Notes: generated from the sequence alone by a model not told the origin. A stretch of 64,000 bases of DNA from Candidatus Roseilinea sp. (GCA_025055235.1 JANWYN010000070.1:55591-119590), one strand, 5' to 3'; positions 35,715-44,998 are shown, numbered from the stretch's first letter. A program made the numbers and translations.

Positions 35715-36488
35715 CTACCGCGGACAGCCATCGCTGAGTCCTAGCACGCGCGCCAGATTGCCTCCCAATACCTTCTGCTGCGCAGCCGGGTCGTGATCGC
35801 GCAGCAAAGCACGATACATGGCAAGCTGCACATGCATCAACCCAAACGGCATGTCACTCCCGAAGCACAGCCGATCCGGCCCGAGCGTCTGCAGCGCGCG
35901 CAGGATAGCCCGCTCGCCGACGGCGCTGCCGATCAGCATGATGTTGGCGTGCTGGGCAGTGACCTCGATGGCGGAGCGATCCAGCGGTGGGATGCCGGCG
36001 CCGCCGATATGAATCAGGAAGAAGGTCGTTTCGGGGAAGCAGGCGGCAATGCGACCAAGCCGGACGGGATGGGTGTTCTCGTAGGCGTCGGCGCCGATAT
36101 GGAAGGCCAGCGGCTTACCGTAGGCGGCGGCCGTTTCGATCAGCGACAGCACGTTCGGCTCGTCAATGACGTAGTCGTCCTGCGCGCCATTGAACTTGAG
36201 GCCGTGGAAACCATATTCTTCGAAGCAGCGCTTGATCATATCCCGGCTCGACTCGACGCCAAGCCGCGGGTTGGCCCAGCCAAAGCCAATCAGACGGTTG
36301 GGATATTTACAAGTGGCCTCGTAGACGGCACGGTTCTCCGGCGCAATGTCCTTGTTGTAGGGCGGTTTGAGCCAGACCAGCGCTTTGTCTACGCCGGCAC
36401 GATCCATGTGGACGATCAACTCGTCGGCGGTGATGGCCAGGGCGTCGAACTTGTGCGATGAGATGTGACAGTCGGCGTCAATGATCAT
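35715..36488 (-). CDS. Amidohydrolase-2 family metal-dependent hydrolase
   Basis: 257 residues, TIM-barrel amidohydrolase. DADCHIS at the N-terminus replaces the usual DxHxH metal motif (second His reduced to Ser-His spacing). GLKFNG, LAFHIGA, LIHIGGAG and the final metal Asp in CFGSDMPFG are visible. Relatives are lactonases and decarboxylases of sugar acids and aromatic acids. With a glycosidase-like gene and importer downstream on the same strand, a sugar-lactone hydrolase is a reasonable guess. Confidence 0.8.
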   Translation of the reverse strand: MIIDADCHISSHKFDALAITADELIVHMDRAGVDKALVWLKPPYNKDIAPENRAVYEATCKYPNRLIGFGWANPRLGVESSRDMIKRCFEEYGFHGLKFNGAQDDYVIDEPNVLSLIETAAAYGKPLAFHIGADAYENTHPVRLGRIAACFPETTFFLIHIGGAGIPPLDRSAIEVTAQHANIMLIGSAVGERAILRALQTLGPDRLCFGSDMPFGLMHVQLAMYRALLRDHDPAAQQKVLGGNLARVLGLSDGCPR

Positions 36489-36518
36489 GATGGACTTGAT
36501 GGAATTGAGAAATGCCGG

Positions 36519-37931
36519 TCAGGCCGCGAAGAACGTCGTCACCGACATGGCCGGCGCGCAGTAATTTAGCGCATCGTCCTTCAGTTCGAATTCGCCCAGC
36601 GCGATGTAGCGCTCAGTCTCTGAGCTACGATGCGCTGTGAAACGTGACGCACCTCCCACAACTCGGATGGACAGTGCGACGGACTCCTGCGCCAGGCTGA
36701 TTACGATGAACGCGTCGGGGTTTTTCGTGCCGTTGCTCCCGAAACCGATCAGGGTCACTTCGGGATCGTTGGATCGCACGTGCGCCACGGCCATGCCCGG
36801 CTGTCCCGCCCGGCAGACCTGTTTGAAGAAGTAGTAACCCTTTTCCACGATGAAGCGGCCGCTATCGTCAATTCGGATGGCTGTGCCGGGATTGGGATCA
36901 CCTCCGACCCACTGGCTGGAGCGCTGCACGGTGGCCCAGGGGATGATAGCGTTTACCTTCGCCGAATAGATGTTGTTGTGAATCTCCCACACGAAGGCCG
37001 CATCCATTCGGCTCCAACTAGTGGAGGTTACCCAGGCGTGCAGGTCAGGCCGGCGCTCACGCAACGTGTCTATGCCCACGCTGCGCCAATCGCCATACCA
37101 GCGGCCTATGCCTCGACCGAAGAAGCCATGCGAAGTGATCAGCCCGATGTTAGCGATGGCTTGCGCGTCCTCGACGATGGCATCGGCATAGCCGTACTCG
37201 AAGAAGCGATACCAGTTGCTCGGCTCACCTGGCGCGATGCCGACATCTTGCATCCCCTGTTGATCGAGCATCTCGCGCATGAATCCGATAAAGTCCGCGA
37301 CCTGCTCCGGCGGCCAGTACATGTTGTAATCATGACTGAGCGCGTCCCAGGTGCTGCCATCCAGCGGCCAGCGTTGCCAGTCCTCGCCTTCGTTGTGCAA
37401 CGACACATATCGCACTGGAAATCCTTCGACCTCGCGCAGATATTTGGCCCAGGCGATCAGGTATTTGGCAACTTCGTATTTCAACTCCGGGTCGAGGTCG
37501 CGGCCACGCACGAACTTCTGCCGGGTCATCCAGGCTGGCGGACCGTAAAGAGTGGTGATGATTTGAAGGTCATCGCCCCGCGCGCGCGTCTTGTTCAGGC
37601 CCTCTCGCACGAAGTAGCGCATCCACTGGGTGGTCGAGGCGTGATCGTAAGCCGCCGGGTCAATCACATGGCGGTCGTAGCGGTAGCCAGGCCCTGGTTC
37701 TGGCTGGTGAAACGGGTCGAGAAACATCTTGACCAGGCCGGGCTTCAAGCCATCCGGCCCGAAGATCAACTCGATGATCTCTTGACGTTGGGCTTCGGTC
37801 AGCGTGCTGAACCCGCCGTATTCCTGCGGTTCGGTGAAATAGTCGCGCGTCTGCGCAGCTTCGACGTAGTTCACGCCGAAGCCATCCCAGTCGCGGAGCT
37901 TTTTCGTGAAATCAACCTGTGCAGTTCTCAT
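36519..37931 (-). CDS. GH30-like clan GH-A protein, possibly lacking the nucleophile
   Basis: 470 residues without a signal peptide. It starts with a GH30-like pattern (GFGVNYVEAAQTRDY), has the acid/base segment YVSLHNEGE at about residues 180-188 and a barrel ending in VNAIIPWATVQ, followed by a beta-sandwich C-terminal domain. At the strand where GH30 enzymes have W-x-(T/S)-E, this protein reads AWVTSTSW, so the nucleophile Glu seems to be Ser. A nearby Glu (WEIHNN) might take over. It could be inactive, a lectin, or use another mechanism. It is cytoplasmic by sequence, next to an importer. Confidence 0.75.
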   Translation of the reverse strand: MRTAQVDFTKKLRDWDGFGVNYVEAAQTRDYFTEPQEYGGFSTLTEAQRQEIIELIFGPDGLKPGLVKMFLDPFHQPEPGPGYRYDRHVIDPAAYDHASTTQWMRYFVREGLNKTRARGDDLQIITTLYGPPAWMTRQKFVRGRDLDPELKYEVAKYLIAWAKYLREVEGFPVRYVSLHNEGEDWQRWPLDGSTWDALSHDYNMYWPPEQVADFIGFMREMLDQQGMQDVGIAPGEPSNWYRFFEYGYADAIVEDAQAIANIGLITSHGFFGRGIGRWYGDWRSVGIDTLRERRPDLHAWVTSTSWSRMDAAFVWEIHNNIYSAKVNAIIPWATVQRSSQWVGGDPNPGTAIRIDDSGRFIVEKGYYFFKQVCRAGQPGMAVAHVRSNDPEVTLIGFGSNGTKNPDAFIVISLAQESVALSIRVVGGASRFTAHRSSETERYIALGEFELKDDALNYCAPAMSVTTFFAA

Positions 37932-37940
37932 GAAGTCTTG

Positions 37941-38816
37941 CTATCCTTTCAATCCTGTTTTCGATACACCTTCGACGAGTTGCTGTTGCGCCGCGACGAA
38001 GATGACAAACGCCGGGATGAGTGAGATGACCGACATGGCGAACAGTGAGCCGAGCGAGGAGCGGTCTTGCGAATCTACGAATGCGCGCAGGGCCAACGAA
38101 ACGGTATACGACGTGATCCTGCTCAGATACAGGAGCTGGCTGAAGAAGTCGTCCCACGTCCAGATAAAGGTGAAGATTGCTGTCGTCACCAGCGCCGGGG
38201 CAGCGAGAGGCACGATGATGCGCCAGAAGATCTGCCATTCGCTCGCTCCGTCTATCGCCGCTGCGTCGTCGAGGTCGCGCGGCAGGCCGCGGATAAATTG
38301 GACGATCAGGAAGACGAAAAACGAGTTGACCGCGAAGAAGTGCGGTATGGTCAGCGGTAGGATGGTGTTCACCCAGCCGAGCTGGAAGAACATGATGTAG
38401 CGCGGTATGAGCGTGACGTGGTAAGGCAACATGATGGTGCCGAGCATGAGCGCGAACCACAACCGCTTGAGTCGAAAGTCCAGGCGTGCGAAGGCATAGG
38501 CAGCCAGCGCGCAGCTCAGCACCGTGCCCACTACAGACAGACCGGAGATGATGAACGAGTTGACGTAGAAGAGGGAGAACGGCACATTGAGCGCCGTCCA
38601 GCCGGCCACGTAATTTTGCAAGGTGAATGGCCGGGGGATCAGCCCGAGATCTTGGAAGATGACGTTCTCCGGTTTGAACGAGCTGCTGAGCATCCACAGC
38701 AGCGGATACAGCATCGCTACTGCGCCCATCAGCAGCAGGATGTGTTTGATCGCGCTCGAAAGCAACGGGCGGCGTGCTCGTCGCGCCTGGTTGAAAGTTG
38801 CCGTCATCGCGTTCAC
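37941..38816 (-). CDS. ABC sugar transporter permease (MalG type)
   Basis: 291 residues with six predicted helices, first AIKHILLLMGAVAMLYPLLWMLSSS. The EAA loop is DLDDAAAIDGASEWQIFWRIIVPL. It ends LVEGVSKTGLKG. It starts 1 base after the other permease ends, so the two are coupled. There is no ATPase gene in this cluster. Confidence 0.92.
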   Translation of the reverse strand: MNAMTATFNQARRARRPLLSSAIKHILLLMGAVAMLYPLLWMLSSSFKPENVIFQDLGLIPRPFTLQNYVAGWTALNVPFSLFYVNSFIISGLSVVGTVLSCALAAYAFARLDFRLKRLWFALMLGTIMLPYHVTLIPRYIMFFQLGWVNTILPLTIPHFFAVNSFFVFLIVQFIRGLPRDLDDAAAIDGASEWQIFWRIIVPLAAPALVTTAIFTFIWTWDDFFSQLLYLSRITSYTVSLALRAFVDSQDRSSLGSLFAMSVISLIPAFVIFVAAQQQLVEGVSKTGLKG

Positions 38817-38817
38817 C

Positions 38818-39771
38818 TCATGACTCGTAATAGACCCAGTATTTCGAGGAGAGGAATGACACGAGCGTCAAGCCTCCGACGATGCCCAACAGCACCCATG
38901 CCATGGCCGACGCATAGCCCATGTTGAACGCGGAGAACCCCTGTTGATAGAGATACAGCGTGTAGAACAGGGTCGAATTCACCGGCCCGCCTGTGCCGCC
39001 GCTGACGATGAACGCTTGGGTAAAGGTTTGAAAAGCGGAGATGATCTGTAACACCAGGTTGAAGAAGATGATGGGCGTGAGCAGCGGGATAGTGATGCGC
39101 CAGAAGCGGCTCCACCGTCCAGCGCCATCTATTTCCGCTGCCTCGTAGAATTCACGGGGGATTTGCTTTAGCCCTGCCAGGAAGATGATCATCGGCGAGC
39201 CGAATTGCCAAATGCGCAGCAGAACCAGGGTATAGACCGCTGTTTCGGGTGTGCCGATCCAACTGATGCCTTGAATGCCGACGAGCGCCAACACCTGATT
39301 GATCAAGCCGTCTAGCCCGAACACCTGCCGCCACAAGATGGCGATAGCAACGCTGCCCCCCAGGAGCGACGGAAGATAGTAGATCGCGCGATATAGACTA
39401 AGTGCGCGGAGGCCGCGGTTCAGCACGATCGCGATCGCCAACGCGAGTGTCAACTGGAGTGGAACGGAGACGAAGACGTAGTTCGCTGTAACCTGCAGTG
39501 CCTTCGCGAAGCGGGGATCGCGCGTGAACATTACGATGTAATTGTTCAACCCCGTCCACTCTGGCGCACTCAGCAGGTCGTAGCGCGTGAATGAGAGATA
39601 AGCCGACGCCAGAATCGGACCTGCAGAAAAGATCAGCAAGCCAAGCAGCCAGGGCGCGAGAAACGCGTAGGCCACGAGGTTCTTGCGCGCCTCCTTGCTG
39701 GCGCGCAGCCGGCGCGGCGGAGTCACCGCGCTGATGCTGCCTGCCGGGCTGGTCTGTAAAGTCTGTCTCAT
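38818..39771 (-). CDS. ABC sugar transporter permease (MalF type)
   Basis: 317 residues with a long cytoplasmic start and six helices, first VAYAFLAPWLLGLLIFSAGP. The EAA loop is EFYEAAEIDGAGRWSRFWRITIPLL. It is preceded by a hairpin between it and the binding-protein gene. Confidence 0.92.
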   Translation of the reverse strand: MRQTLQTSPAGSISAVTPPRRLRASKEARKNLVAYAFLAPWLLGLLIFSAGPILASAYLSFTRYDLLSAPEWTGLNNYIVMFTRDPRFAKALQVTANYVFVSVPLQLTLALAIAIVLNRGLRALSLYRAIYYLPSLLGGSVAIAILWRQVFGLDGLINQVLALVGIQGISWIGTPETAVYTLVLLRIWQFGSPMIIFLAGLKQIPREFYEAAEIDGAGRWSRFWRITIPLLTPIIFFNLVLQIISAFQTFTQAFIVSGGTGGPVNSTLFYTLYLYQQGFSAFNMGYASAMAWVLLGIVGGLTLVSFLSSKYWVYYES

Positions 39772-39800
39772 TCACATCCTCGCGACGCGGGTAGCGCCAT

Positions 39801-39835
39801 GGGGCGCATCGCGCCTGAAACTAGCGATGCGCCCC
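39801..39835. terminator. Intercistronic hairpin after a binding-protein gene
   Basis: GGGGCGCATCGC (39801-39812) and its exact reverse complement (39824-39835) enclose an 11-base loop. The GC-rich 12-bp stem sits between the binding-protein stop and the permease start, like the hairpins at 9025 and 32294 in the other importer operons. Confidence 0.7.
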
Positions 39836-39866
39836 GGTAATGCCGATGTGCAGTGAGCTGCGCCGG

Positions 39867-41243
39867 CTACGTCGTCAGGATGCGCTGTGCATCATCGAAG
39901 TATCGGTCCACCGCCTCCTTGAGCGTCAGGCGGCCAAACGCCAGCTCGAAGTAAGCGTCCGTCCAGGCCGATTGGACTTGCGCGGCTTGGGTTGGGCGGT
40001 CTGGAGCAGGCATCATGCTGTCAGCTAAGGCCTTGACCAGCTCGACGCCCTTGCGCGTCGGGGCGTTAAGGGTAGGTAGGATCATGTCTACGATCTTCTT
40101 GTTGCCTGGCAGGCCGTGTTCGGCGGCGTAGATCTTGGCCGGCTCTGGGTCATTGATGAACCAGTTGATGAACTCGGCGGATTCGTCCACATGTTGCGTC
40201 TTGGCGTAGATCGAAATCCAGGCCGTGCCGAGGTGATCACCCGAAGGGGAATCGGCTTTGGGCCCACGAGGGATCGGGGCGATCCCCAGTTCGTCCTCCA
40301 TGAATTCCTGAAAGATCTGCAGTTGGTTGGCGCTCATCAAGTGAACCGGTACCATCTTTTTAGCCAGCATCGAGTCAGCATGGGTGGCGTTCATAAACTC
40401 TTGGCTCAAAGCCGGCGGCGGTAGCGCTCCCGCTTTGCGTAGACCCTCCCACATGCTCCAGTAATCGGCGACGACTTCTTTCGGGTAGCCCAGTTCCTTC
40501 AGGTTCTCTCCTTGATACAGGTCGAAGCCAAGTTGCCGGATGTAGGTCTCGTAAGCGCCGCTCCAGGCGCCTTGGTCGGTGCAGGCATACTGCTTCTCGG
40601 CCAGTTTGGGTTGAATCTCAGAGATCAGCGTGGTGAAGTCGGCCCACTTCCAAGTCCATGCCGGGGGCTGAATGCTGAGGGTTTTCAACCAGTTCTCGTT
40701 AAACATGCTGGAGGCTGTCGTCCCACCCAGCGCGATCATCCAATTCTTGCCGCCACGCTTGCCGGCATCCACGGTGCCCTTAGGCCAATCGGTGAGATCA
40801 ATCTTGCCGCTCTCGACGAGCGGATCAAGCGGCAGCAGCACGCCTCGGTTAGCATACTCGTTAACGCGGTCTTGATGCATGTGGATCAGATCAGGCACGT
40901 TGCCGGCTGCAACCTGAGTCGCCAATTTCTCCCAGTAGGGCGGGCCGGCGGCGAACTCTCGTTCGAATGTGATGTTGGGTTTCAACTGTTGGTAGAGGTC
41001 GAGGATGGCGTTGTACTTCTTGTGACGAGGCTCTCCGCCCCACCATGTGATGCGCAGCGTGACCCGTTGGGCGGTTTCTGGGGCGGATGTGGGGGCGGCG
41101 GCTTCATCACCCGATTCGGCGGGCGATTGCGGCGCGGGCACTGCAGGTGGTGGCGTGGGCGCTGCACACGCTGCCAGCGCTAATGCGCCAGAACCCACTG
41201 CCGCCATGCGCAGCAGTCTGCGCCTTGAAATCTTGTGATTCAT
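39867..41243 (-). CDS. Tat-type lipoprotein, sugar ABC transporter substrate-binding protein
   Basis: 458 residues. ISRRRLLRMAAVGSG is a twin-arginine signal and LALAACAAP the lipobox, followed by a long Pro/Ala/Ser/Glu tether. The mature part begins TLRITWWGGEPRHKKYNAILD. AAGGAGG lies just upstream of its ATG. It is the first gene of the operon that continues through two permeases, the GH30-like protein and the amidohydrolase. A GntR/FadR regulator gene lies directly upstream on the same strand. Confidence 0.9.
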   Translation of the reverse strand: MNHKISRRRLLRMAAVGSGALALAACAAPTPPPAVPAPQSPAESGDEAAAPTSAPETAQRVTLRITWWGGEPRHKKYNAILDLYQQLKPNITFEREFAAGPPYWEKLATQVAAGNVPDLIHMHQDRVNEYANRGVLLPLDPLVESGKIDLTDWPKGTVDAGKRGGKNWMIALGGTTASSMFNENWLKTLSIQPPAWTWKWADFTTLISEIQPKLAEKQYACTDQGAWSGAYETYIRQLGFDLYQGENLKELGYPKEVVADYWSMWEGLRKAGALPPPALSQEFMNATHADSMLAKKMVPVHLMSANQLQIFQEFMEDELGIAPIPRGPKADSPSGDHLGTAWISIYAKTQHVDESAEFINWFINDPEPAKIYAAEHGLPGNKKIVDMILPTLNAPTRKGVELVKALADSMMPAPDRPTQAAQVQSAWTDAYFELAFGRLTLKEAVDRYFDDAQRILTT

Positions 41244-41374
41244 TTCTGTTCCTCCTTCTTAGGTGAACTCGGGAACATTTGGACATGAACGAATGAATGC
41301 GTGATCGAGCGTTGGAATGTCGAGTCCTTTGACTTGAGAGGAGAGGCTATCCGGGTGCTGGCGCATCACCTCCT

Positions 41375-42094
41375 TCAAACCTGACTAGACGTGAGCGTGG
41401 GTTGCTCCGCTTGTGCTGCTTGCTCGCGTAACATCGCTTTGGTCTCTTCGCAAACCTCCTTGTTGATAGTGCGGTGCAGCGTGATCAGCCGTTCGAGGTC
41501 ATGCGCCTTCAGGGCATCCAAAATGAGACGATGGTCATACAGCACTCGCGGGATGACCCTCGTCGTGTCGAAACGCCAGCGACGCGCAACCAATACTTCC
41601 CATTGCCCCATGATTTGGCCCCACCAACCCAGCAGCCGGCCATTGCCGGTCTTGCGAATCATGTATTCGTGAAATTGCCGGTCGCTGCTCACCAGTCTGA
41701 TGAAATCTTGCGAGGCGATGAAGCGCTCCTGTCTCGCGATTTCACCTTCAAGTTGGTCGAAATCGTACTGGGTGAGTGTGGATACGACCTGTTCGCTGGC
41801 ATAGATCTCCATCATCAGTCGCAGGTTGATAATTTCATCCACGTCCGATTCGGTGGGGTTCCACACATAGGCGCTGTAGTTAGTGCTGCTTCGCACCAAT
41901 CCCAAGGCTTCGAGCCGGGTTAACGCCTCGCGCACAGGGCTGCGACTGACGCCAAGCCGGCTGGCGAGTGTCGCTTCGGCAAGCCGCTCACCTGGTGCAA
42001 GCTGACCTGCCACAATGGCGGCGCGAAGCTGTTCTGTCACCCTGTCGGCCAGTGAGCTTTGCATAACTTGTGGGAGTGTTTGATCATTAATCAT
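41375..42094 (-). CDS. GntR-family (FadR subgroup) transcriptional regulator
   Basis: 239 residues. The N-terminal winged helix (about 15-80) reads VTEQLRAAIVAGQLAPGERLAEATLASRLGVSRSPVREALTRLEALGLV, the GntR signature. The all-helical FCD/FadR-type effector domain occupies about 90-220. It is likely a repressor of the importer operon just downstream, released by a sugar acid or similar ligand. A perfect 12-bp palindrome lies 53 bp upstream of its start. Confidence 0.88.
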   Translation of the reverse strand: MINDQTLPQVMQSSLADRVTEQLRAAIVAGQLAPGERLAEATLASRLGVSRSPVREALTRLEALGLVRSSTNYSAYVWNPTESDVDEIINLRLMMEIYASEQVVSTLTQYDFDQLEGEIARQERFIASQDFIRLVSSDRQFHEYMIRKTGNGRLLGWWGQIMGQWEVLVARRWRFDTTRVIPRVLYDHRLILDALKAHDLERLITLHRTINKEVCEETKAMLREQAAQAEQPTLTSSQV

Positions 42095-42146
42095 CGTTGC
42101 ATTACATAGCTGGCGTCATAAAAATATCAAGAGATAACGGCGGGAT

Positions 42147-42158
42147 ACAGTATACTGT
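42147..42158. promoter_or_regulatory. Candidate GntR operator (ACAGTATACTGT)
   Basis: Perfect 12-bp palindrome with TATACT-like elements around it (TATACT at 42151-42156, TATACTAG at 42163-42170), upstream of the minus-strand gntR gene. Position and symmetry suggest autoregulation and overlap with the promoter. Confidence 0.45.
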
Positions 42159-42203
42159 GTTCTATACTAGCATGGTGGTCCTTGGTTGTCAAGCCGCATT
42201 CAG

Positions 42204-43404
42204 GCTCAATCTAGGGCTTACGCATCACATAAACTATGTGCATGGGAAGTCCAATCAGCATTCAGGCGCATTTTGCGCAACTCCACGATCCGCGCGATCC
42301 AGACGCGTGCGAGCACAAGCTCCTGGATATTTTGGTGATTGCGCTATGCGCTGTAATCTGTGGGGCTGAACACTTCACCGAGATGGAAGTGTTCGGCCAG
42401 GCAAAAGAGAAGTGGTTCAGGACATTTCTAGCGTTGCCGAACGGCATCCCGTCGCATGACACGTTTCGGCGGGTGTTCATGCTGCTGGATCGGGAACAGA
42501 TGCAAACCTGCTTTCGCAACTGGGTGCGGGAGGTGGCACGGTTGCAGATCGGCGAGGTGGTGTCGCTGGATGGCAAGTGGCTGACTGGGACAGCGACCGG
42601 TGGCATGAACTTCAGCGCCGCCAAGATGGTCAGTGCGTGGGCGAGTGAGGCCGGCCTGGTATTAGGCCAACGGGGCGTGGCCGAGGGGAGCAACGAAATC
42701 GCGGCCGTGCCTGAGTTGTTGAAAGCGCTGTATCTGCGCGGCTGTATCGTGACCATGGACGCGGCTCACTGCCAAACTGAGAATACGCGGCTGATCGTCG
42801 AGGCTGGGGCGGACTATGTGTTGGCGGTCAAAGACAATCAAGGCACGTTGTATGAAGACATCCGCCGGACGTTGAGCACGAAGCGCAGACGCACTTCCAG
42901 CATGTCCAACACACGCGTCGAGACCCGCGATGATGGGCATGGACGCCTCGAGATTCGCCGCTATGTGCTGATCACCGACCCGACCTACATCGACTACATC
43001 AATCACACCGGACACTGGCACGCACTACGCAGCATCGGACGCGTCGAGCGCGAGCGACGGGTCGGCGACACGGTCGAGCACCATACCGCTTATTTCATCT
43101 CCAGCCTCAACACCGATGCTGCAGACTTTGAACGGGCCGTGCGCCGTCACTGGAACATCGAGAACGAGCTGCATTGGCGATTAGATGTCGCCTTGCGTGA
43201 AGATGATTGTCGCGTGCGCACCGCCCGTGCCGTTGAGAACTTCGCGGTCATGCGCCACATCGCCCTGAATCTGCTCAAACGGGATACCTCGCTCAAGGTC
43301 GGTGTCAAAAGCAAACGGCTGGCCGCCGGCTGGGATCATGACTATCTGCTCAAGCTGCTCACCGGCGAACCTTAAATTGTCGATGCGTAAGCCCTAGCTC
43401 AATC
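42204..43404. mobile_element. Complete ISAs1-family insertion sequence with 8-bp target duplication
   Basis: The element spans 42212-43396 (1185 bp). Terminal inverted repeats of 15 bp are exact: TAGGGCTTACGCATC at 42212-42226 and its reverse complement at 43382-43396. The direct repeat GCTCAATC flanks it at 42204-42211 and 43397-43404. An intact transposase, perfect ends and an undegraded duplication indicate a recent insertion. It landed between the gntR promoter region and the upstream sequence. Confidence 0.93.
42236..43375 (+). CDS. ISAs1-family DDE transposase
   Basis: 379 residues, full length. The N-terminal DUF4338-like start (HFAQLHDPRDPDACEHKLLDILVIALCAVICGA) is characteristic of ISAs1. 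The catalytic DDE core begins VVSLDGKWLTG, with the second Asp in VTMDAAHCQ and the Glu in HWNIENELHWRLDV near the end. The third cluster YVLAVKDNQ is also typical. It cuts and rejoins the 15-bp terminal repeats found 24 bp upstream and 7 bp downstream of the gene. Confidence 0.95.
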   Translation: MCMGSPISIQAHFAQLHDPRDPDACEHKLLDILVIALCAVICGAEHFTEMEVFGQAKEKWFRTFLALPNGIPSHDTFRRVFMLLDREQMQTCFRNWVREVARLQIGEVVSLDGKWLTGTATGGMNFSAAKMVSAWASEAGLVLGQRGVAEGSNEIAAVPELLKALYLRGCIVTMDAAHCQTENTRLIVEAGADYVLAVKDNQGTLYEDIRRTLSTKRRRTSSMSNTRVETRDDGHGRLEIRRYVLITDPTYIDYINHTGHWHALRSIGRVERERRVGDTVEHHTAYFISSLNTDAADFERAVRRHWNIENELHWRLDVALREDDCRVRTARAVENFAVMRHIALNLLKRDTSLKVGVKSKRLAAGWDHDYLLKLLTGEP

Positions 43405-43697
43405 AAGAAGGGTAGGAAGAGTACGCGACGCCTGTCGCGCTCTAAGTGGCTCGGGGGACGCGGCAAGGCCTTGTGAGGCAATCTGCCTCTCACGGCCATG
43501 AATCTTGCGACTCGTTCGGGAGGGTCTGTTTAGCCTACGTAAAGCTTGGCTACGCCGAGTCCATGCTCAATCAGATCTTCGGTCAGCAACGTGTCAGATA
43601 CCCCACAGCTGACTTGGTTAGGAAGGATGGTTCAGATCGAGTGGCTAGCTCTTTGCGGCCACTCCTCGACCAGCTCGGCGACCGCATCGCGCTGTGT
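43405..43697. other. Interval downstream of the insertion sequence
   Basis: About 290 bp between the right target duplication and the rhaI stop. Short frames on both strands are interrupted and show no recognisable domain. No repeat array is seen. It may be decayed coding DNA, but the parent gene cannot be named. Confidence 0.4.
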
Positions 43698-44909
43698 TCA
43701 ATCCCCCTCCGGATACCCGCCGCCACCGACGCTCACGCCGCGCTCGGCAGCGATCTTCTGCTCGTAGCCGCTCTCGCGCAGCGCAGCGATCGGGTCGGGG
43801 TGTAGCCCCATCTCCTCGCGCACCCGCGCCAGCAGCGGACGCACGTCGGTCTCGAAGGCGTCCATCAACACGCGGTGCGCGCCCAGCACGTCGTGCGCGG
43901 CTTGGCGCTCGCGCAGGCAGGCGCGATCCACGATGAGCGCCTTCGCGTAGGCCGTCTGAATGTTGATCACCGACTGCACCATGGCCTCGATCTTCGGCTC
44001 GATCACATGGCTCTGGTCAATCATGTAGGCCACGTCCTTTGCCGCGTCGCCGGCGGCCACCAGCTCGTTGAAGATCAAGAACATCTCCAGCGGGTTGATC
44101 GTGCCGACGATCAGGTCATCGTCGCCGTATTTGCGATTGTTGAAGTGGAAGCCGCCCAGCTTGCCCTCGTCGAGCAACGTGGCGACGATGTGCTCGATGT
44201 TCACGCCCTGCGCATGATGGCCGAGATCTACGAGCACCTGCGCCCGCGGGCCGAGCTTGATGCACACGGCGTAGGCCTGGCCCCAGTCCGACAGGTCGGT
44301 GTGATAGAAGGCCGGCTCGTAGAACTTGTATTCGATCAGCATGCGCATGTGGTCGGGCAAGGCGGCGTAGACCTCCTTGAGGAAAGCGATCATGCGGTGC
44401 CGGCGTTCGACGAACGACTCCTGGCCGGCATAGTTGGTGCCGTCGCCATACCACAGGCTGATGGCGTGCGAGCCGACGCGCTTGGCGATCTCGATGCATT
44501 CCAGATGGTGTTCCAGCGCGATTTGGCGAATGGCCGGATCGGCGTTGGTGATGCTGCCCCACTTGTAGCGGTCGGCCTGGAAGGTGTTGGTGTTCACCGC
44601 GCCGATGGCCACGCCTTGTGCCTCGGCATACTCGGCCAGGTCGTCCCAGTCCTTCACCTTGTCCCAGGGGATGTGGATGGCGACGGTGGGGCATACGCCG
44701 GTGAGCTTGTGGACGAAGCCGGCGTCGGTCAGCTTCTCATAGATGTTGCGCGCCGCGCCGGGCCAAGCGTAGGTCTTGAAGCGCGTGCCGGTGTTGGCGA
44801 AGCCCCACGACGGCAACTCGATCTTCTGCGCCTTCAGTTGCGCCTTCACCGCCTCGACGTCAATGCCCTTCGCTGCGAGTTGGTCGGCGAGAATTTGGTA
44901 GTTCGACAT
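43698..44909 (-). CDS. rhaI: L-rhamnose isomerase (RhaI type) or close sugar isomerase
   Basis: 403 residues, xylose-isomerase-like TIM barrel. Metal and substrate positions appear as [16 protein letters not shown] (Glu), [11 protein letters not shown] (Asp, His) and [15 protein letters not shown] (His, Asp pair). It converts L-rhamnose to L-rhamnulose in the cytoplasm. The neighbouring rhamnose mutarotase gene and the aldolase/SDR fusion at 24444 fit a phosphorylated rhamnose pathway. An AATCATN array fills the spacer to the mutarotase, and no Shine-Dalgarno sequence precedes the ATG. Confidence 0.87.
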   Translation of the reverse strand: MSNYQILADQLAAKGIDVEAVKAQLKAQKIELPSWGFANTGTRFKTYAWPGAARNIYEKLTDAGFVHKLTGVCPTVAIHIPWDKVKDWDDLAEYAEAQGVAIGAVNTNTFQADRYKWGSITNADPAIRQIALEHHLECIEIAKRVGSHAISLWYGDGTNYAGQESFVERRHRMIAFLKEVYAALPDHMRMLIEYKFYEPAFYHTDLSDWGQAYAVCIKLGPRAQVLVDLGHHAQGVNIEHIVATLLDEGKLGGFHFNNRKYGDDDLIVGTINPLEMFLIFNELVAAGDAAKDVAYMIDQSHVIEPKIEAMVQSVINIQTAYAKALIVDRACLRERQAAHDVLGAHRVLMDAFETDVRPLLARVREEMGLHPDPIAALRESGYEQKIAAERGVSVGGGGYPEGD

Positions 44910-44917
44910 CGTCTCTC

Positions 44918-44998
44918 AGGAGGATGATTGATGATTAATGATTGATGATTGGAAGAGTGGATGGAATCATCAATCATCAGTCATCAATCATCAATCCA
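44918..44998. repeat. AATCATN heptamer array between rhaI and rhaM
   Basis: Units GATGATT/TAATGAT (44923-44951) oppose AATCATC/AGTCATC units (44966-44997), with a short non-repeat centre. The right end enters the last codons of the mutarotase gene. Confidence 0.85.

Noticed and set aside
43446..43805. A 119-codon plus-strand frame after the insertion sequence
   Set aside because: It overlaps the 3' end of rhaI on the other strand and has no recognisable domain.
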